The notes beneath the pieces were generated by a model, which worked only from the letters and a program-made list of their open reading frames with translations, had not been told where the DNA came from and searched no databases. From Verrucomicrobia bacterium UBA1412 (lineage in GTDB: Bacteria > Verrucomicrobiota > Verrucomicrobiia > Limisphaerales > UBA1412): a DNA stretch of 39,319 nt. Positions 15,608 through 24,109 of the stretch are shown here, piece after piece. The stretch covers positions 1,339-40,657 of the forward strand of contig DBPU01000026.1 in NCBI GenBank assembly GCA_002305615.1, given 5' to 3'. The position numbers and the translations under genes are program-made. Every line of letters begins with the position of its first letter. Positions within the stretch are counted from its first letter, which is position 1.

Positions 15608-16356
15608 GTCATATTCTCCCCGCTCAATAAAATGCTGAATAAAAGGTTCGCGGCATTAAAAGAGGCATGGGCAGCAATACAAACGATCAGATTCGCATAT
15701 CGCTCATAAAGCAATATTAAGAATAGAGCAAACAATACCAGAGGAATAAAAGCCACAGTGTTGGAATGAACCATACCAAAAAGAGCGGCACTGCCCAACG
15801 CAGCTATTTTGGGAAAGCCCATATCCCTCACATGAACATAAATCACCCCACGGAATAAAATCTCTTCTGCAATCGGCGCAATTAATATGGATAACACCCC
15901 GATAAAAACTACCTGCCCCCAGGCTCCTGTCTCTTTTTGCTGGAGCATTTTTATCACTTCCTGCGATTCAGCCCCTAATTGCAGAAATTCAAGAATCCAT
16001 CGGATCAGCGCAACCAAAAGCAATGAAACGGGGAAAGCTGCAACACCCAGAAAAAAGCCCTGTGTCAACACCGTCAGAGGAGAACCGATGTGAAAGCCAA
16101 ACGCCTTCCTCCAACTCATTTTTTGCGTATAGAGAAATAGAGCTATCAGCAGAACCGTGGCTCCCTGAAAAGCAAAAGTCGAAAAAACAACGGAAAAAAG
16201 TTGTCCCCCATCTGCAAAAAAATTTTCTATCCGCGACCGAAAAAAACCTAACAGGATATGCGAAAAGAAAACACAGTAAAAAACACCCGCCAGTAGTAGG
16301 AAAACATCTCTGTTATTCCATCCTTTATTGGGGACTGTGCCTGTCTTAATGATCAT
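15604..16356 (-). CDS. CPBP-family intramembrane metalloprotease
   Basis: A 250-aa polytopic membrane protein of the CPBP (CAAX-protease and bacteriocin-processing, Abi) family. Its signature Glu-Glu motif is present as APIAEEILFRGVIYVHV, followed by a second conserved segment LFGMVHSNTVAFIPLVLFALFLILL and a third, CIAAHASFNAANLLF; together these supply the Glu and His residues of the metal site. About six to eight transmembrane segments are predicted. In bacteria most such proteins have unknown substrates; peptide processing or immunity are known roles for some. It begins with ATG at 16356 after an AAGG ribosome-binding site and overlaps thiL by four bases. Confidence 0.85.
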   Translation of the reverse strand: MIIKTGTVPNKGWNNRDVFLLLAGVFYCVFFSHILLGFFRSRIENFFADGGQLFSVVFSTFAFQGATVLLIALFLYTQKMSWRKAFGFHIGSPLTVLTQGFFLGVAAFPVSLLLVALIRWILEFLQLGAESQEVIKMLQQKETGAWGQVVFIGVLSILIAPIAEEILFRGVIYVHVRDMGFPKIAALGSAALFGMVHSNTVAFIPLVLFALFLILLYERYANLIVCIAAHASFNAANLLFSILLSGENMT

Positions 16357-16391
16357 TATGCCTTATAAGGGCCCACGGTTTGGAAAAAAAC

Positions 16392-18182
16392 TTAAGCCTT
16401 CAGCACTTCGATAAATGCCTCCTGAGGAATATTCACAGACCCGAAAGCCTTCATGCGCTTTTTACCCTCTTTTTGTTTTTCCAAAAGTTTTCTCTTGCGC
16501 GTGATATCTCCACCATAACACTTGGCCGTCACATCCTTACGGTATGCCCTCACGGTTTCGCGAGCGACAATCTTGCCGCCCACAGCAGCCTGGATGGGTA
16601 TTGCGAACTGTTGACTGGGAATTACCTCTTTCAGCTTCGCTGCCAGGGCTCTACCGCGGCTGTCCGCTTTATCTCGATGAACGATACACGAAAAAGCATC
16701 CACGGGCTCATTATTGACCATGATATCAAGTTTAACCATGCTCGCACGCTGATAGCCATGGTGCTCATAATCCATGGAACCATAGCCACGAGTCGTGCTT
16801 TTAATCCGGTCATGAAAATCAATCAGAATTTCATTCAGCGGAATTAGAGAGCTGAGCATAACACGCTTTGAATCCAGCGTCTCTGTATTGGTAATCACCC
16901 CGCGCTTTTCTTGAACCAAAGCCAGCATATCCCCAATATTTTCATTTGGACAGAGAATGAAAGCCCTCACTACGGGCTCTTCGATCCACTGAATGTAGTT
17001 GGGCTCGGGCAATAGAACAGGGTTATCCACATCTATCATCTCGCCACTGGTCATTTTTACATGGTAGACCACACTGGGATAGGTGGCAATAATTGCCATC
17101 TCATACTCTCGGCGAAGACGTTCCTGCACAATCTCCATGTGCAGCAGACCCAGAAAACCACAGCGAAAACCAAAACCCAGAGCAGCGGAAGACTCCACTT
17201 GATAGATAAATGCCGGGTCATTGAGCTGGAGCTTTGCCAGATTAACCTTCAGGTGTTCAAAATCACCTGAGTTAACCGGATAAAGCCCACTGAAAACCAT
17301 GGGATGCACCTCTTGAAACCCCGGAACTTCATCACTCGGGTTGCGCGGATCGGTCAAGGTATCCCCCATCTTGACTTCCAACGGGCTCTTGATATTTGCC
17401 GTAAAATACCCCGTTTCTCCCGTCCGAAGCTCTTCCCGAATATAGGGCTTGGGATTAAAACTACCGACCTCTTTAATTTCAACGGTCTTGCCGGTGCGCA
17501 ATAGCTTCACGTTCATGCCCGGCTTCAAAATACCATTGTAAATGCGAACATGAGTCACGACACCCTTGTAAGTATCAAAGTAGGAGTCATAGCCAAGCGC
17601 TTGGAGCGAAGGCGCCATCGTCGGTTTGGGCGGAGGAATGCGCTCAATAATTGCTTCGAGAATCTCTTCAATTCCGATCCCCTCCTTGGCGCTAGCCAGA
17701 ATGGCCCCTTCAGAGGGCAGAGCCAAAATATCCTCAATCTGCTTTTTAGCCATCTCGATATTGGCGTGGGGCAGATCAATCTTATTAATGACAGGGATAA
17801 TTTCCAGATTCTTTTTGACCGCTAAATGATAGTTCGCAACAGTTTGAGCCTCCACACCCTGAGCAGCATCTACAATCAGAATAGCCCCTTCACATGCGCT
17901 TAAGCTACGGGAAACTTCATAGGTAAAATCTACGTGGCCCGGAGTATCTATCAAGTTGAGCTCGTACACCTCTCCGTTACGCGCTTTGTAAGACATCGTG
18001 ACAGGATGCGACTTAATCGTAATACCCCGTTCACGTTCCAGATCCATTGAATCAAGAAGCTGCGCCTCCATTTCGCGTTCAGAAATTGTTCCGGTAAGTG
18101 CCAGCAGCCGATCCGATAATGTCGTCTTTCCGTGGTCAATATGCGCTATAATGCAAAAGTTCCGTATATACTTTAATTCCAT
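16392..18182 (-). CDS. lepA: Elongation factor 4 (LepA)
   Basis: LepA/EF4 is a ribosome-associated translational GTPase. From the ATG at 18182 it is 596 aa, the usual length. GTPase motifs are all present: P-loop AHIDHGKTTL, switch I with RERGITIKSHPV, DTPGHVDF, NKIDLPHA and the SAKEGIGIEEIL region. The EF-G-like domains and the LepA-specific C-terminal domain follow (REYEMAIIATYPSVVYHVKMTSGEM; YRKDVTAKCYGGDITRKRKLLEKQKEGKKRMK). The frame extends to a TTG at 18221, but the MELKYIRNFCIIAHIDHGK start is the family norm. A 138-base gap separates it from the adenosyltransferase gene and contains a short hairpin and a weak promoter-like pair. Confidence 0.95.
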   Translation of the reverse strand: MELKYIRNFCIIAHIDHGKTTLSDRLLALTGTISEREMEAQLLDSMDLERERGITIKSHPVTMSYKARNGEVYELNLIDTPGHVDFTYEVSRSLSACEGAILIVDAAQGVEAQTVANYHLAVKKNLEIIPVINKIDLPHANIEMAKKQIEDILALPSEGAILASAKEGIGIEEILEAIIERIPPPKPTMAPSLQALGYDSYFDTYKGVVTHVRIYNGILKPGMNVKLLRTGKTVEIKEVGSFNPKPYIREELRTGETGYFTANIKSPLEVKMGDTLTDPRNPSDEVPGFQEVHPMVFSGLYPVNSGDFEHLKVNLAKLQLNDPAFIYQVESSAALGFGFRCGFLGLLHMEIVQERLRREYEMAIIATYPSVVYHVKMTSGEMIDVDNPVLLPEPNYIQWIEEPVVRAFILCPNENIGDMLALVQEKRGVITNTETLDSKRVMLSSLIPLNEILIDFHDRIKSTTRGYGSMDYEHHGYQRASMVKLDIMVNNEPVDAFSCIVHRDKADSRGRALAAKLKEVIPSQQFAIPIQAAVGGKIVARETVRAYRKDVTAKCYGGDITRKRKLLEKQKEGKKRMKAFGSVNIPQEAFIEVLKA

Positions 18183-18243
18183 TTCTACAAAAGCCTTGTG
18201 CCCTTTTTTTACAGGCAGCAACTCTCAGGCCCGCCGACTGTTT

Positions 18244-18258
18244 CGCCGTAAAACGGCG
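18244..18258. repeat. Short perfect hairpin in the lepA upstream gap
   Basis: CGCCGT (18244-18249) and ACGGCG (18253-18258) form a GC-rich 6-bp stem with a three-base loop. It sits about 60 bases before the lepA ATG. It lacks a T run on either strand, so it is not an obvious terminator. Confidence 0.4.
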
Positions 18259-18263
18259 TCAGT

Positions 18264-18292
18264 AAACTATCTTCTCAGAACAGGTTCGGCAA
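18264..18292 (-). promoter_or_regulatory. Weak candidate promoter for lepA
   Basis: Minus-strand TTGCCG (18292-18287) and TAGTTT (18269-18264) with a 17-base spacer. The -10 match is poor, so this is tentative. The following leader would include the 18244-18258 hairpin. Confidence 0.25.
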
Positions 18293-18320
18293 GCTTAAAA
18301 TGGTAGAGGAGAGCCGCCCG

Positions 18321-18860
18321 TCAAGCATTGTCCAGCCGAGCCAAAATCCACATCAAATCCGACAACCGATTTAGATAAACGGCGTCTCTATGAAGCTCAA
18401 GAGAATCATCAACTTCGTCGCTCTTTATAACCATCCAAAGACCACGCTCAGCGCGGCGGCAGACCGTTCGGGCAAAGTGAAGTGTTGCCGCAAGCTGATC
18501 ATCACCCGGAATAACCCATTCCAGAACTGGAGGTATTCGAGACTCCAATGTATGGATCCTTTGCTCAATCCAATCAATATCCTCTTGGCTGATTTCCTCA
18601 AATCCGGAACTTTTGAACCTCTCGCAGTCGGAGGGCAAAACCATCACTTTCGACATCAGCTTAACCAAATGCTTTTGGACAGTGAAGAGAGTCTCGGCAA
18701 ATTCAGGAAATTCTGCCATCTGCGCCCGAGCCATCCCCAGCACCGCACTGAGCTCATCCACCGCTCCACAAGCAAAGATGCGTTCATCCGTCTTGGAGAC
18801 GCGCCTTCCAAAAAGAAGTCCTGTTGTTCCGTTGTCTCCGGTTTTGCTGGTAATGCTCAC
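18321..18860 (-). CDS. Corrinoid adenosyltransferase (PduO type)
   Basis: ATP:cob(I)alamin adenosyltransferase of the PduO/MMAB family (179 aa), which makes adenosylcobalamin. The N-terminal ATP-binding motif is present as SKTGDNGTTGLLFGRRVSKTD, followed by ACGAVDELSAVLGMARA. The C-terminal helices carry LHFARTVCRRAERGLW and YLNRLSDLMWILARL, the conserved Arg/Asp-containing segments. The start is a GTG at 18860, 30 bases after the glnD stop, without a Shine-Dalgarno site. No B12-dependent enzyme, cobalamin transporter or cobalamin riboswitch lies nearby, so the consumer of its product is elsewhere. Identification is firm. Confidence 0.92.
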   Translation of the reverse strand: MSITSKTGDNGTTGLLFGRRVSKTDERIFACGAVDELSAVLGMARAQMAEFPEFAETLFTVQKHLVKLMSKVMVLPSDCERFKSSGFEEISQEDIDWIEQRIHTLESRIPPVLEWVIPGDDQLAATLHFARTVCRRAERGLWMVIKSDEVDDSLELHRDAVYLNRLSDLMWILARLDNA

Positions 18861-18890
18861 GATCTTTTTTGAAGAATTGTTGTTTCTGGT

Positions 18891-21722
18891 TTAGGAGACC
18901 TCAGGCTGGGTTGAGTAACTTACTCCCCTTCTGCCCCTGGCTATCTGTTGTTTGAGCGCCTCAACGGCTTTATGCAAACTGGCCTCTATCGCCTTCAAGC
19001 GCTCAGGTTCAGTAATTTTATTGCCGATACAATCGGTAATCAGAAATCGATCTATAACAACTCCTTTTTCAGTGATGTTACTTGATGAAATAATGTCAGC
19101 ACCCAATTGAGAAAGAACTCGGGTCAGGACATAGAGCAAGCCGATATAATCTTCAGATTGCACCTGCACCGCCGTATATTTACGTGAATTCTCCAAGTCA
19201 AATGTGACCTTCGTGGGAATGCTGAAATGCTCGCGGTGTTCCTGCTCAAATGAAGGCCGATTAAGATAACATTTCCTCATCAGCTCTTCCAGGTTTACGG
19301 CATCGCAAAGAGCGTCTTCCAAAACCCCTTTAAAAGCCTCTCTCTGCCGAACGGAAGGCAAACCCGTTTCATCCACACTTAAAACATGAAATGAATCCAA
19401 AGCAATTCCATCCTGCCTCACGAATATCTGCGCATTAAAAATAGTCAAACCACTGGCCGTAAGCGCACCGCAGATTTTATTAAAAAGTCCTCGTTGGTGA
19501 TGAGCACAAACCGTCACGCGCGAGCACCCCTGATGCAACAGTCGTTCCCAGGCAATTTTGCATATAGCTTGCAGCGGTCCCGTCTCTTGCGGAGCCTTCT
19601 GCAAACTGGAAATCATACTCAAATGCCGGATGATCTGCTTGGGGGAAAAAACCCTGCGATAACGCTCCGGCATCAAATTCAAGTGCCTTTCTATCTCTTC
19701 CAAACTGAAAGAGTTGTCGGCGATCTGGGTCAACTGCCGCAGCAAATGGTTCCTCTGGCGGAGCGTCCCGGCGGCTTCCTGTCCCGCCTCCGGATCAGCC
19801 AGCATGTTCATCGTCCGCTTATAAATTGCCCACAACAGCAATTCTTTAAAACCGGTCCAAAGGCTTTTACTTGTCCCCAGGGTATCCGCAAAGGAAAGCA
19901 AGAATAACAAATTCAACCGCTCAGGCGTCTCCATGTGATTAGCGACCTCCTGGATTACTGCGCTACTGTAAACATCCTTTTGCGTCGCTACCTGGAAAAG
20001 ATAGAGATGGTTTTCTACCAGGAAAACCAAAAGCTCCTTGTCCACTTCGTCCAGCCCCATTCGATCTGCAACTCTTTCCGCCATGGCTGTAGAAGCCTCA
20101 TCATGTTTGCCCTTACACCGAGCCCCCTTACCCACATCATGCAAAAGCAGGGCTAAATATAAAATATGCGGGTTCTCTATTTTCTGAAAAATCTCTTCAA
20201 ATTGCGAATACGGCTGCTCCTTTGCCTGCCAGACCTTATCCAGCTCCTCAATGCAAACCAAAGTGTGCTCATCCGCCGCATAGCGATGAAAAAACTCGTG
20301 CTGCACCAGGCATGTCAGTTTGCCGAATTCCGGAAGATAATCCCCCAGGAGCCCGGTCTCATGCATGATGCGCAAAATGGGAGCCACCGCACCGCGCTGA
20401 TGAAGAATATCCAGGAACGTATCCCTCACCAGAGGGTTGCGTCTAAAATCATCATTGCTCAACGAAACCAGCTCACGCAGACGGTGAATTAAATCCGGAT
20501 GCATGGAGAGACCGCGCTGCTGGACCATCAGGAAAAGACGCATCAGCCGTCCCGGATCACGCAAAAAAACTGAGATCTGCGGGGCCCGCACCCAACCATC
20601 CACCACTCTGAAGCCATCGATCGTATAGCTTTTACGCCTAAAAAGAGAGGTCAATGAGGGCAGGATTCCCTTCTCCGGGGCCAAGGCAAAACGTTGCTCA
20701 AGCGTATTCGAAATCAAATGAATGTTGCGCATGTGCGTATAAAGCTCTTTCATGAACTTTTCAATGCGCCGGGCCGGAGACTTATCTTTAAAACCCAAAT
20801 GCTTGGCAACGGTCGACTGAACCGCTTTAAAAAGAATATCTGTCGCTCGGTTTGTGAGATAATGCAGGTCATTGCGCACACGAAGCAAAAAATCATGCGC
20901 TTTTCTCACCTGGGTCAACTCTCGCTCCGTGAGATGCCCGTTTTTCCTCAAATCTTCCAGGTTCCAGGTGTGCAGTTTAAACCAGGCCAACCAGATTAAA
21001 TTATGAAAATCCCTCAATCCTCCACACCCGTTTTTTAAATCGGGCTCAAGCATGGTCGGTGAATTCCCATATCTTTCGTGACGCCTTACCTGGTCTTCCT
21101 GGCGGTCCCTGATATACTGATGCTCATGATGCCTGATACATTCTTGTAGAATTCGTTTTTGGAGGTCTGAGTAAAGCGAGCGATTCCCGGCAATCCTGCG
21201 AGTCTCAATCAGAGAGGTTTTGGCCAGCATATCCTGATTTGCAACTTCCACACATTCATCCAGGGTTCGAACCGAATGCCCTACCTTAAAAGGAATGTCG
21301 TAAAGAGTGTAGAGAATATGCTCCACAATGAGTTTCAAAAAAGGATGTTGCTCTTCACCTTTGAGCAACTGACCATCATGCAAAAACATGAGATCAATAT
21401 CAGAAAACGGATTCAGCTCTCTTCGCCCATACCCTCCTAAAGCAACCAATGCGACAGCAGGAACTATTTTCTCACCACTCTCCTCCTGATAGATTCTTTT
21501 TACATCCTGATACAATCGAATCAGCATTGCATCCAGCACGCGAGTCTGCGCCTGACAAACCTCCAGGCCTGAGTATCCATCCCTGTGATAAACCTGCAAC
21601 TGCTGACGCCAGGCCTTTACGTAACGCCGATAGCGGACCATATTGTCGTGCGGAAGCTTTCCTTCAGGAAGCCGAAGTCGCTTTCTCGCATCTTCATCTA
21701 TCATTTCCAGGAGCGTTTTCAT
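18891..21722 (-). CDS. glnD: [Protein-PII] uridylyltransferase / uridylyl-removing enzyme
   Basis: GlnD senses glutamine and reversibly uridylylates PII, controlling nitrogen assimilation (943 aa, full length). Domains in order: a nucleotidyltransferase domain with GGYGRRELNPFSDIDLMF (Gly96, Gly97, Asp108, Asp110); a linker region with NGCGGLRDFHNLIWLAW; an HD domain with LLLHDVGKG (His528, Asp529) and the later VENHLYL histidine; and two C-terminal ACT domains, starting near RVTVCAHHQRGLFNKICGAL and AVQVQSEDYIGLLYVLTRVL. All catalytic motifs look intact, so both activities are expected. No glnB, glnA or amtB is in the window. It has a good promoter-like sequence 90-115 bases upstream (21809-21836) and reads divergently from the esterase operon. 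Confidence 0.95.
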   Translation of the reverse strand: MKTLLEMIDEDARKRLRLPEGKLPHDNMVRYRRYVKAWRQQLQVYHRDGYSGLEVCQAQTRVLDAMLIRLYQDVKRIYQEESGEKIVPAVALVALGGYGRRELNPFSDIDLMFLHDGQLLKGEEQHPFLKLIVEHILYTLYDIPFKVGHSVRTLDECVEVANQDMLAKTSLIETRRIAGNRSLYSDLQKRILQECIRHHEHQYIRDRQEDQVRRHERYGNSPTMLEPDLKNGCGGLRDFHNLIWLAWFKLHTWNLEDLRKNGHLTERELTQVRKAHDFLLRVRNDLHYLTNRATDILFKAVQSTVAKHLGFKDKSPARRIEKFMKELYTHMRNIHLISNTLEQRFALAPEKGILPSLTSLFRRKSYTIDGFRVVDGWVRAPQISVFLRDPGRLMRLFLMVQQRGLSMHPDLIHRLRELVSLSNDDFRRNPLVRDTFLDILHQRGAVAPILRIMHETGLLGDYLPEFGKLTCLVQHEFFHRYAADEHTLVCIEELDKVWQAKEQPYSQFEEIFQKIENPHILYLALLLHDVGKGARCKGKHDEASTAMAERVADRMGLDEVDKELLVFLVENHLYLFQVATQKDVYSSAVIQEVANHMETPERLNLLFLLSFADTLGTSKSLWTGFKELLLWAIYKRTMNMLADPEAGQEAAGTLRQRNHLLRQLTQIADNSFSLEEIERHLNLMPERYRRVFSPKQIIRHLSMISSLQKAPQETGPLQAICKIAWERLLHQGCSRVTVCAHHQRGLFNKICGALTASGLTIFNAQIFVRQDGIALDSFHVLSVDETGLPSVRQREAFKGVLEDALCDAVNLEELMRKCYLNRPSFEQEHREHFSIPTKVTFDLENSRKYTAVQVQSEDYIGLLYVLTRVLSQLGADIISSSNITEKGVVIDRFLITDCIGNKITEPERLKAIEASLHKAVEALKQQIARGRRGVSYSTQPEVS

Positions 21723-21808
21723 GTAGTCTGCTTTGGATCAGCAATCGTTAAAATGAACCCCGTTGGTCACATGCAAATTTGTTGGCGCGAAGCCAAGCTT
21801 CTTCGAAG

Positions 21809-21836
21809 ATTTTAGTTAAACGGGAGAATATTTCAA
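21809..21836 (-). promoter_or_regulatory. Sigma70-like promoter of glnD
   Basis: On the minus strand, TTGAAA (21836-21831) and TAAAAT (21814-21809) are separated by 16 bases. A start near 21802 would give a leader of about 80 bases before the glnD ATG at 21722. The same 222-base divergent gap holds a small inverted repeat (21789-21793 with 21797-21801). I could not find a convincing plus-strand promoter for the esterase operon. Confidence 0.55.
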
Positions 21837-21944
21837 TACGTTTTGAACATCAATAACATCTGGCTTTTCGATTCCGAGCCATTTTTCTGGATTTTATCTC
21901 TGCTATCTGATACCTTTTCCCCACTGAAACGAGCGTTTAGGCTA

Positions 21945-23183
21945 ATGAAAACATTTTTAATAGGAGTTGTCGCAAGCTTACTGATAGGAGCTTCTGCTAT
22001 GGCACAAGACAAAGATACTTTTAAAGGCTCAGACACGTTACCCCAATTGCTGGTGTCTGAAAGTGGGCAAGAAATCAAGACTCCGGATGAATGGCAAAAC
22101 ATCCGACGCCCCGAGCTGCTCAAGATATTCACCGAAGAGATGTACGGATGTATGCCCGGGCTCCCGGAAGAAATCAAATATACCGTGTTTGAGAGCAGCA
22201 CAAATGCGCTTGGCGGAATAGCCACGCGCAAACAGATTAACATCTTGATGGTCAACAAAGGCCACCAGACTAGCGTTGATTTGCTTCTCTATCTGCCTAA
22301 TGCAGTTAAGAAACCCTCTCCGCTATTTCTGACACTCAACTTTAAAGGCAACCACGCCATTTCAGATGAGCCGGAAATTAAAATCTGTGAAAAGATGATG
22401 ACTCCCTCTGATAAAGAACCTTATCCCCGCGCTGACGCCTCCTCACGCTGGCCTTTGAAGCTTATCCTGAGTAAAGGGCATGCCTTGGCCACCATGGCTC
22501 GCGGTGATATCGCTATCGACGGGAAGGGGTATCCGACCAATAACGTCCTGGGCCTTTTCCCTGAGCTGCAAAACCGGAATGATAATTTCAGCACCATTGG
22601 CGCTTGGGCTTGGACTTTGAGCCGTGCGCTGGATTATCTGGAAAAACAGCCTGAGATTAATCCTGAGCAGATTATCGTATTGGGCCACTCGCGTCTGGGC
22701 AAAACCGCTCTCTGGGCTGGAGTCAATGATCCGCGCTTTACAGCCGTAATCAGCAACGACTCCGGGGCGGGCGGAGCGGCCCTCTCTCGCAGAATGCTGG
22801 GTGAAACCATAGGTGATCTTTGCAAAAACTTCCCCTACTGGTTCTGCAAAAATTTCCAAAAATATGTGGGGCACGATGAGGAAATGCCCTTTGATCAACA
22901 TCAGTTGATGGCGCTGATCGCGCCCCGACATATCTACGTTGCCAGCGCTCAAGATGATGCTTGGGCAGACCCTGAAGGAGAATTTACAAGCTTGATGTTG
23001 GCTAACTCCGTATTCGAACTCTATGGCATCCAGAATGCTTTGCCGGGGACAAAAATGCCCTCGGTAAATTCACCTCTTCGCTGGCACAACGGCTACCACA
23101 TGCGGACGGGGAAACATGATTTAACGGAATATGACTGGCAAAATTATATCGACTTTCTGGATAAGCATTTTAAACACGAATAA
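21945..23183 (+). CDS. Secreted CE15-type glucuronoyl esterase
   Basis: An exported alpha/beta-hydrolase of the carbohydrate esterase 15 family, which cleaves esters between 4-O-methyl-glucuronic acid of xylan and lignin alcohols. From the ATG at 21945 it is 412 aa with a classic signal peptide ending in the region ASAMAQ. The nucleophile motif GHSRLGK gives Ser249. The position 23 residues on, usually Glu in fungal enzymes, is Asp272 in SNDSGAGGAALSRR. An acidic loop DDAWADPEGE follows the strand HIYVAS and is the alternative acid site of bacterial CE15 members. The likely catalytic His is His391 in YHMRTGKHDL. The longer frame back to a TTG at 21843 lacks a signal peptide at its start. Two paralogous secreted proteins follow at once. 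Another ester substrate is possible. Confidence 0.85.
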   Translation: MKTFLIGVVASLLIGASAMAQDKDTFKGSDTLPQLLVSESGQEIKTPDEWQNIRRPELLKIFTEEMYGCMPGLPEEIKYTVFESSTNALGGIATRKQINILMVNKGHQTSVDLLLYLPNAVKKPSPLFLTLNFKGNHAISDEPEIKICEKMMTPSDKEPYPRADASSRWPLKLILSKGHALATMARGDIAIDGKGYPTNNVLGLFPELQNRNDNFSTIGAWAWTLSRALDYLEKQPEINPEQIIVLGHSRLGKTALWAGVNDPRFTAVISNDSGAGGAALSRRMLGETIGDLCKNFPYWFCKNFQKYVGHDEEMPFDQHQLMALIAPRHIYVASAQDDAWADPEGEFTSLMLANSVFELYGIQNALPGTKMPSVNSPLRWHNGYHMRTGKHDLTEYDWQNYIDFLDKHFKHE

Positions 23184-23189
23184 TAAACC

Positions 23190-24104
23190 ATGAACAAACA
23201 CCTATCCCTAATTAAGGCCGCGGCCATTCTCGTTTCCTGGGCAGTTATATGCACCGTTCAGGTAAACGTTTCTGCCAAAACGCCTGCTCCATCTGGAGAA
23301 AACGATAAAAAAACCGGCGTGTATCTACAGTATAACTCTTATACAGATGTCGGCTATGTGAAACCCTACAATTGGCAGCGTGCTCAAGGGCTCACTTGTG
23401 ATGGCGTCTACTACTATTTTGCAGGGCATAACGACCCAACCGGCGAACTGGCGGATATCCATAAAATCCGAATGTCAGACAATAAAGAAGTCGCCCTTTT
23501 CGACAAAAAAGCTCCCATGCATAGTCCCGGTCTGGATTGGAACGAATACAACGATACCATTCTCTCCTGCTGCTATGGTCCCAAACTGACCCCTTGTGTT
23601 TGGGAATTGGATAAAAATAGCGGTGAATCAATCAATCGCTGGGATTGCCCGGAAGTCGGTCTGAAAGCCGGCGGACTCATCGCCTGGGTGAAGAAAAATG
23701 ATATTATTCTTCTGACATCCACAAAGAATGGGGCCAACCTCGGTTTCACTAAACTCACGTTATTACCTGACGGAAAATTCAAAGAGCGCGGCACCTGGTA
23801 TTACTCTGAAACCAATCTCGGCGTCCCTCAGGGCATGGATTACAAGGACGGCTGCATCTGGTTCCTGGCAGATGCCGGCAAAACGGTGAATGATAATCCT
23901 CACTCCATTTACGTCCTTAAACTCAATAACAACAAAAAGAAAACAGTCTCTGTCCTTAGGGAATACCGTGTCGATCTGAAGGTAGAGACTGAGGGACTGA
24001 GCTTCGATACGGAGAACTCTCTCTACTTTGGGACAGCTGAGGAAAAGATTTATAGGATTGATCATCGTTATAAAAAGATGAAACCCTGGAAAGAACCCAA
24101 ATAA
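23190..24104 (+). CDS. Secreted protein of unknown function, paralogue A
   Basis: A 304-aa protein I do not recognise. It begins MNKHLSLIKAAAILVSWA with a signal peptide probably cleaved after VSA near residue 29, so it is exported. The mature part is rich in aromatic and Gly/Asp strand-turn patterns (CDGVYYYFAGH, CVWELDKNSGESINRWD, DGCIWFLADAGK, NSLYFGTAEEKIYRID) that suggest a beta-propeller, with repeated DG.YYF-type blades; this is inference. The best conserved stretches shared with the next gene are WYYSETNLGVPQG and LADAGKTVNDNPH, and a late VETEGLS. It starts six bases after the esterase stop, without a Shine-Dalgarno site, and the second copy starts five bases after its own stop. A role in polysaccharide breakdown or binding is suggested only by the neighbour. 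Confidence 0.8.
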   Translation: MNKHLSLIKAAAILVSWAVICTVQVNVSAKTPAPSGENDKKTGVYLQYNSYTDVGYVKPYNWQRAQGLTCDGVYYYFAGHNDPTGELADIHKIRMSDNKEVALFDKKAPMHSPGLDWNEYNDTILSCCYGPKLTPCVWELDKNSGESINRWDCPEVGLKAGGLIAWVKKNDIILLTSTKNGANLGFTKLTLLPDGKFKERGTWYYSETNLGVPQGMDYKDGCIWFLADAGKTVNDNPHSIYVLKLNNNKKKTVSVLREYRVDLKVETEGLSFDTENSLYFGTAEEKIYRIDHRYKKMKPWKEPK

Positions 24105-24109
24105 AACAC

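Noticed and set aside
18390..18872. 160-codon plus-strand frame
   Set aside because: Antisense to the PduO-type adenosyltransferase, whose motifs are clear.
21723..21944. Riboswitch or small RNA in the 222-base divergent gap
   Set aside because: Only a glnD promoter and a short 5-bp inverted repeat are visible; no known riboswitch core was recognised.
22443..22952. 169-codon minus-strand frame
   Set aside because: Antisense to the CE15 esterase catalytic region.
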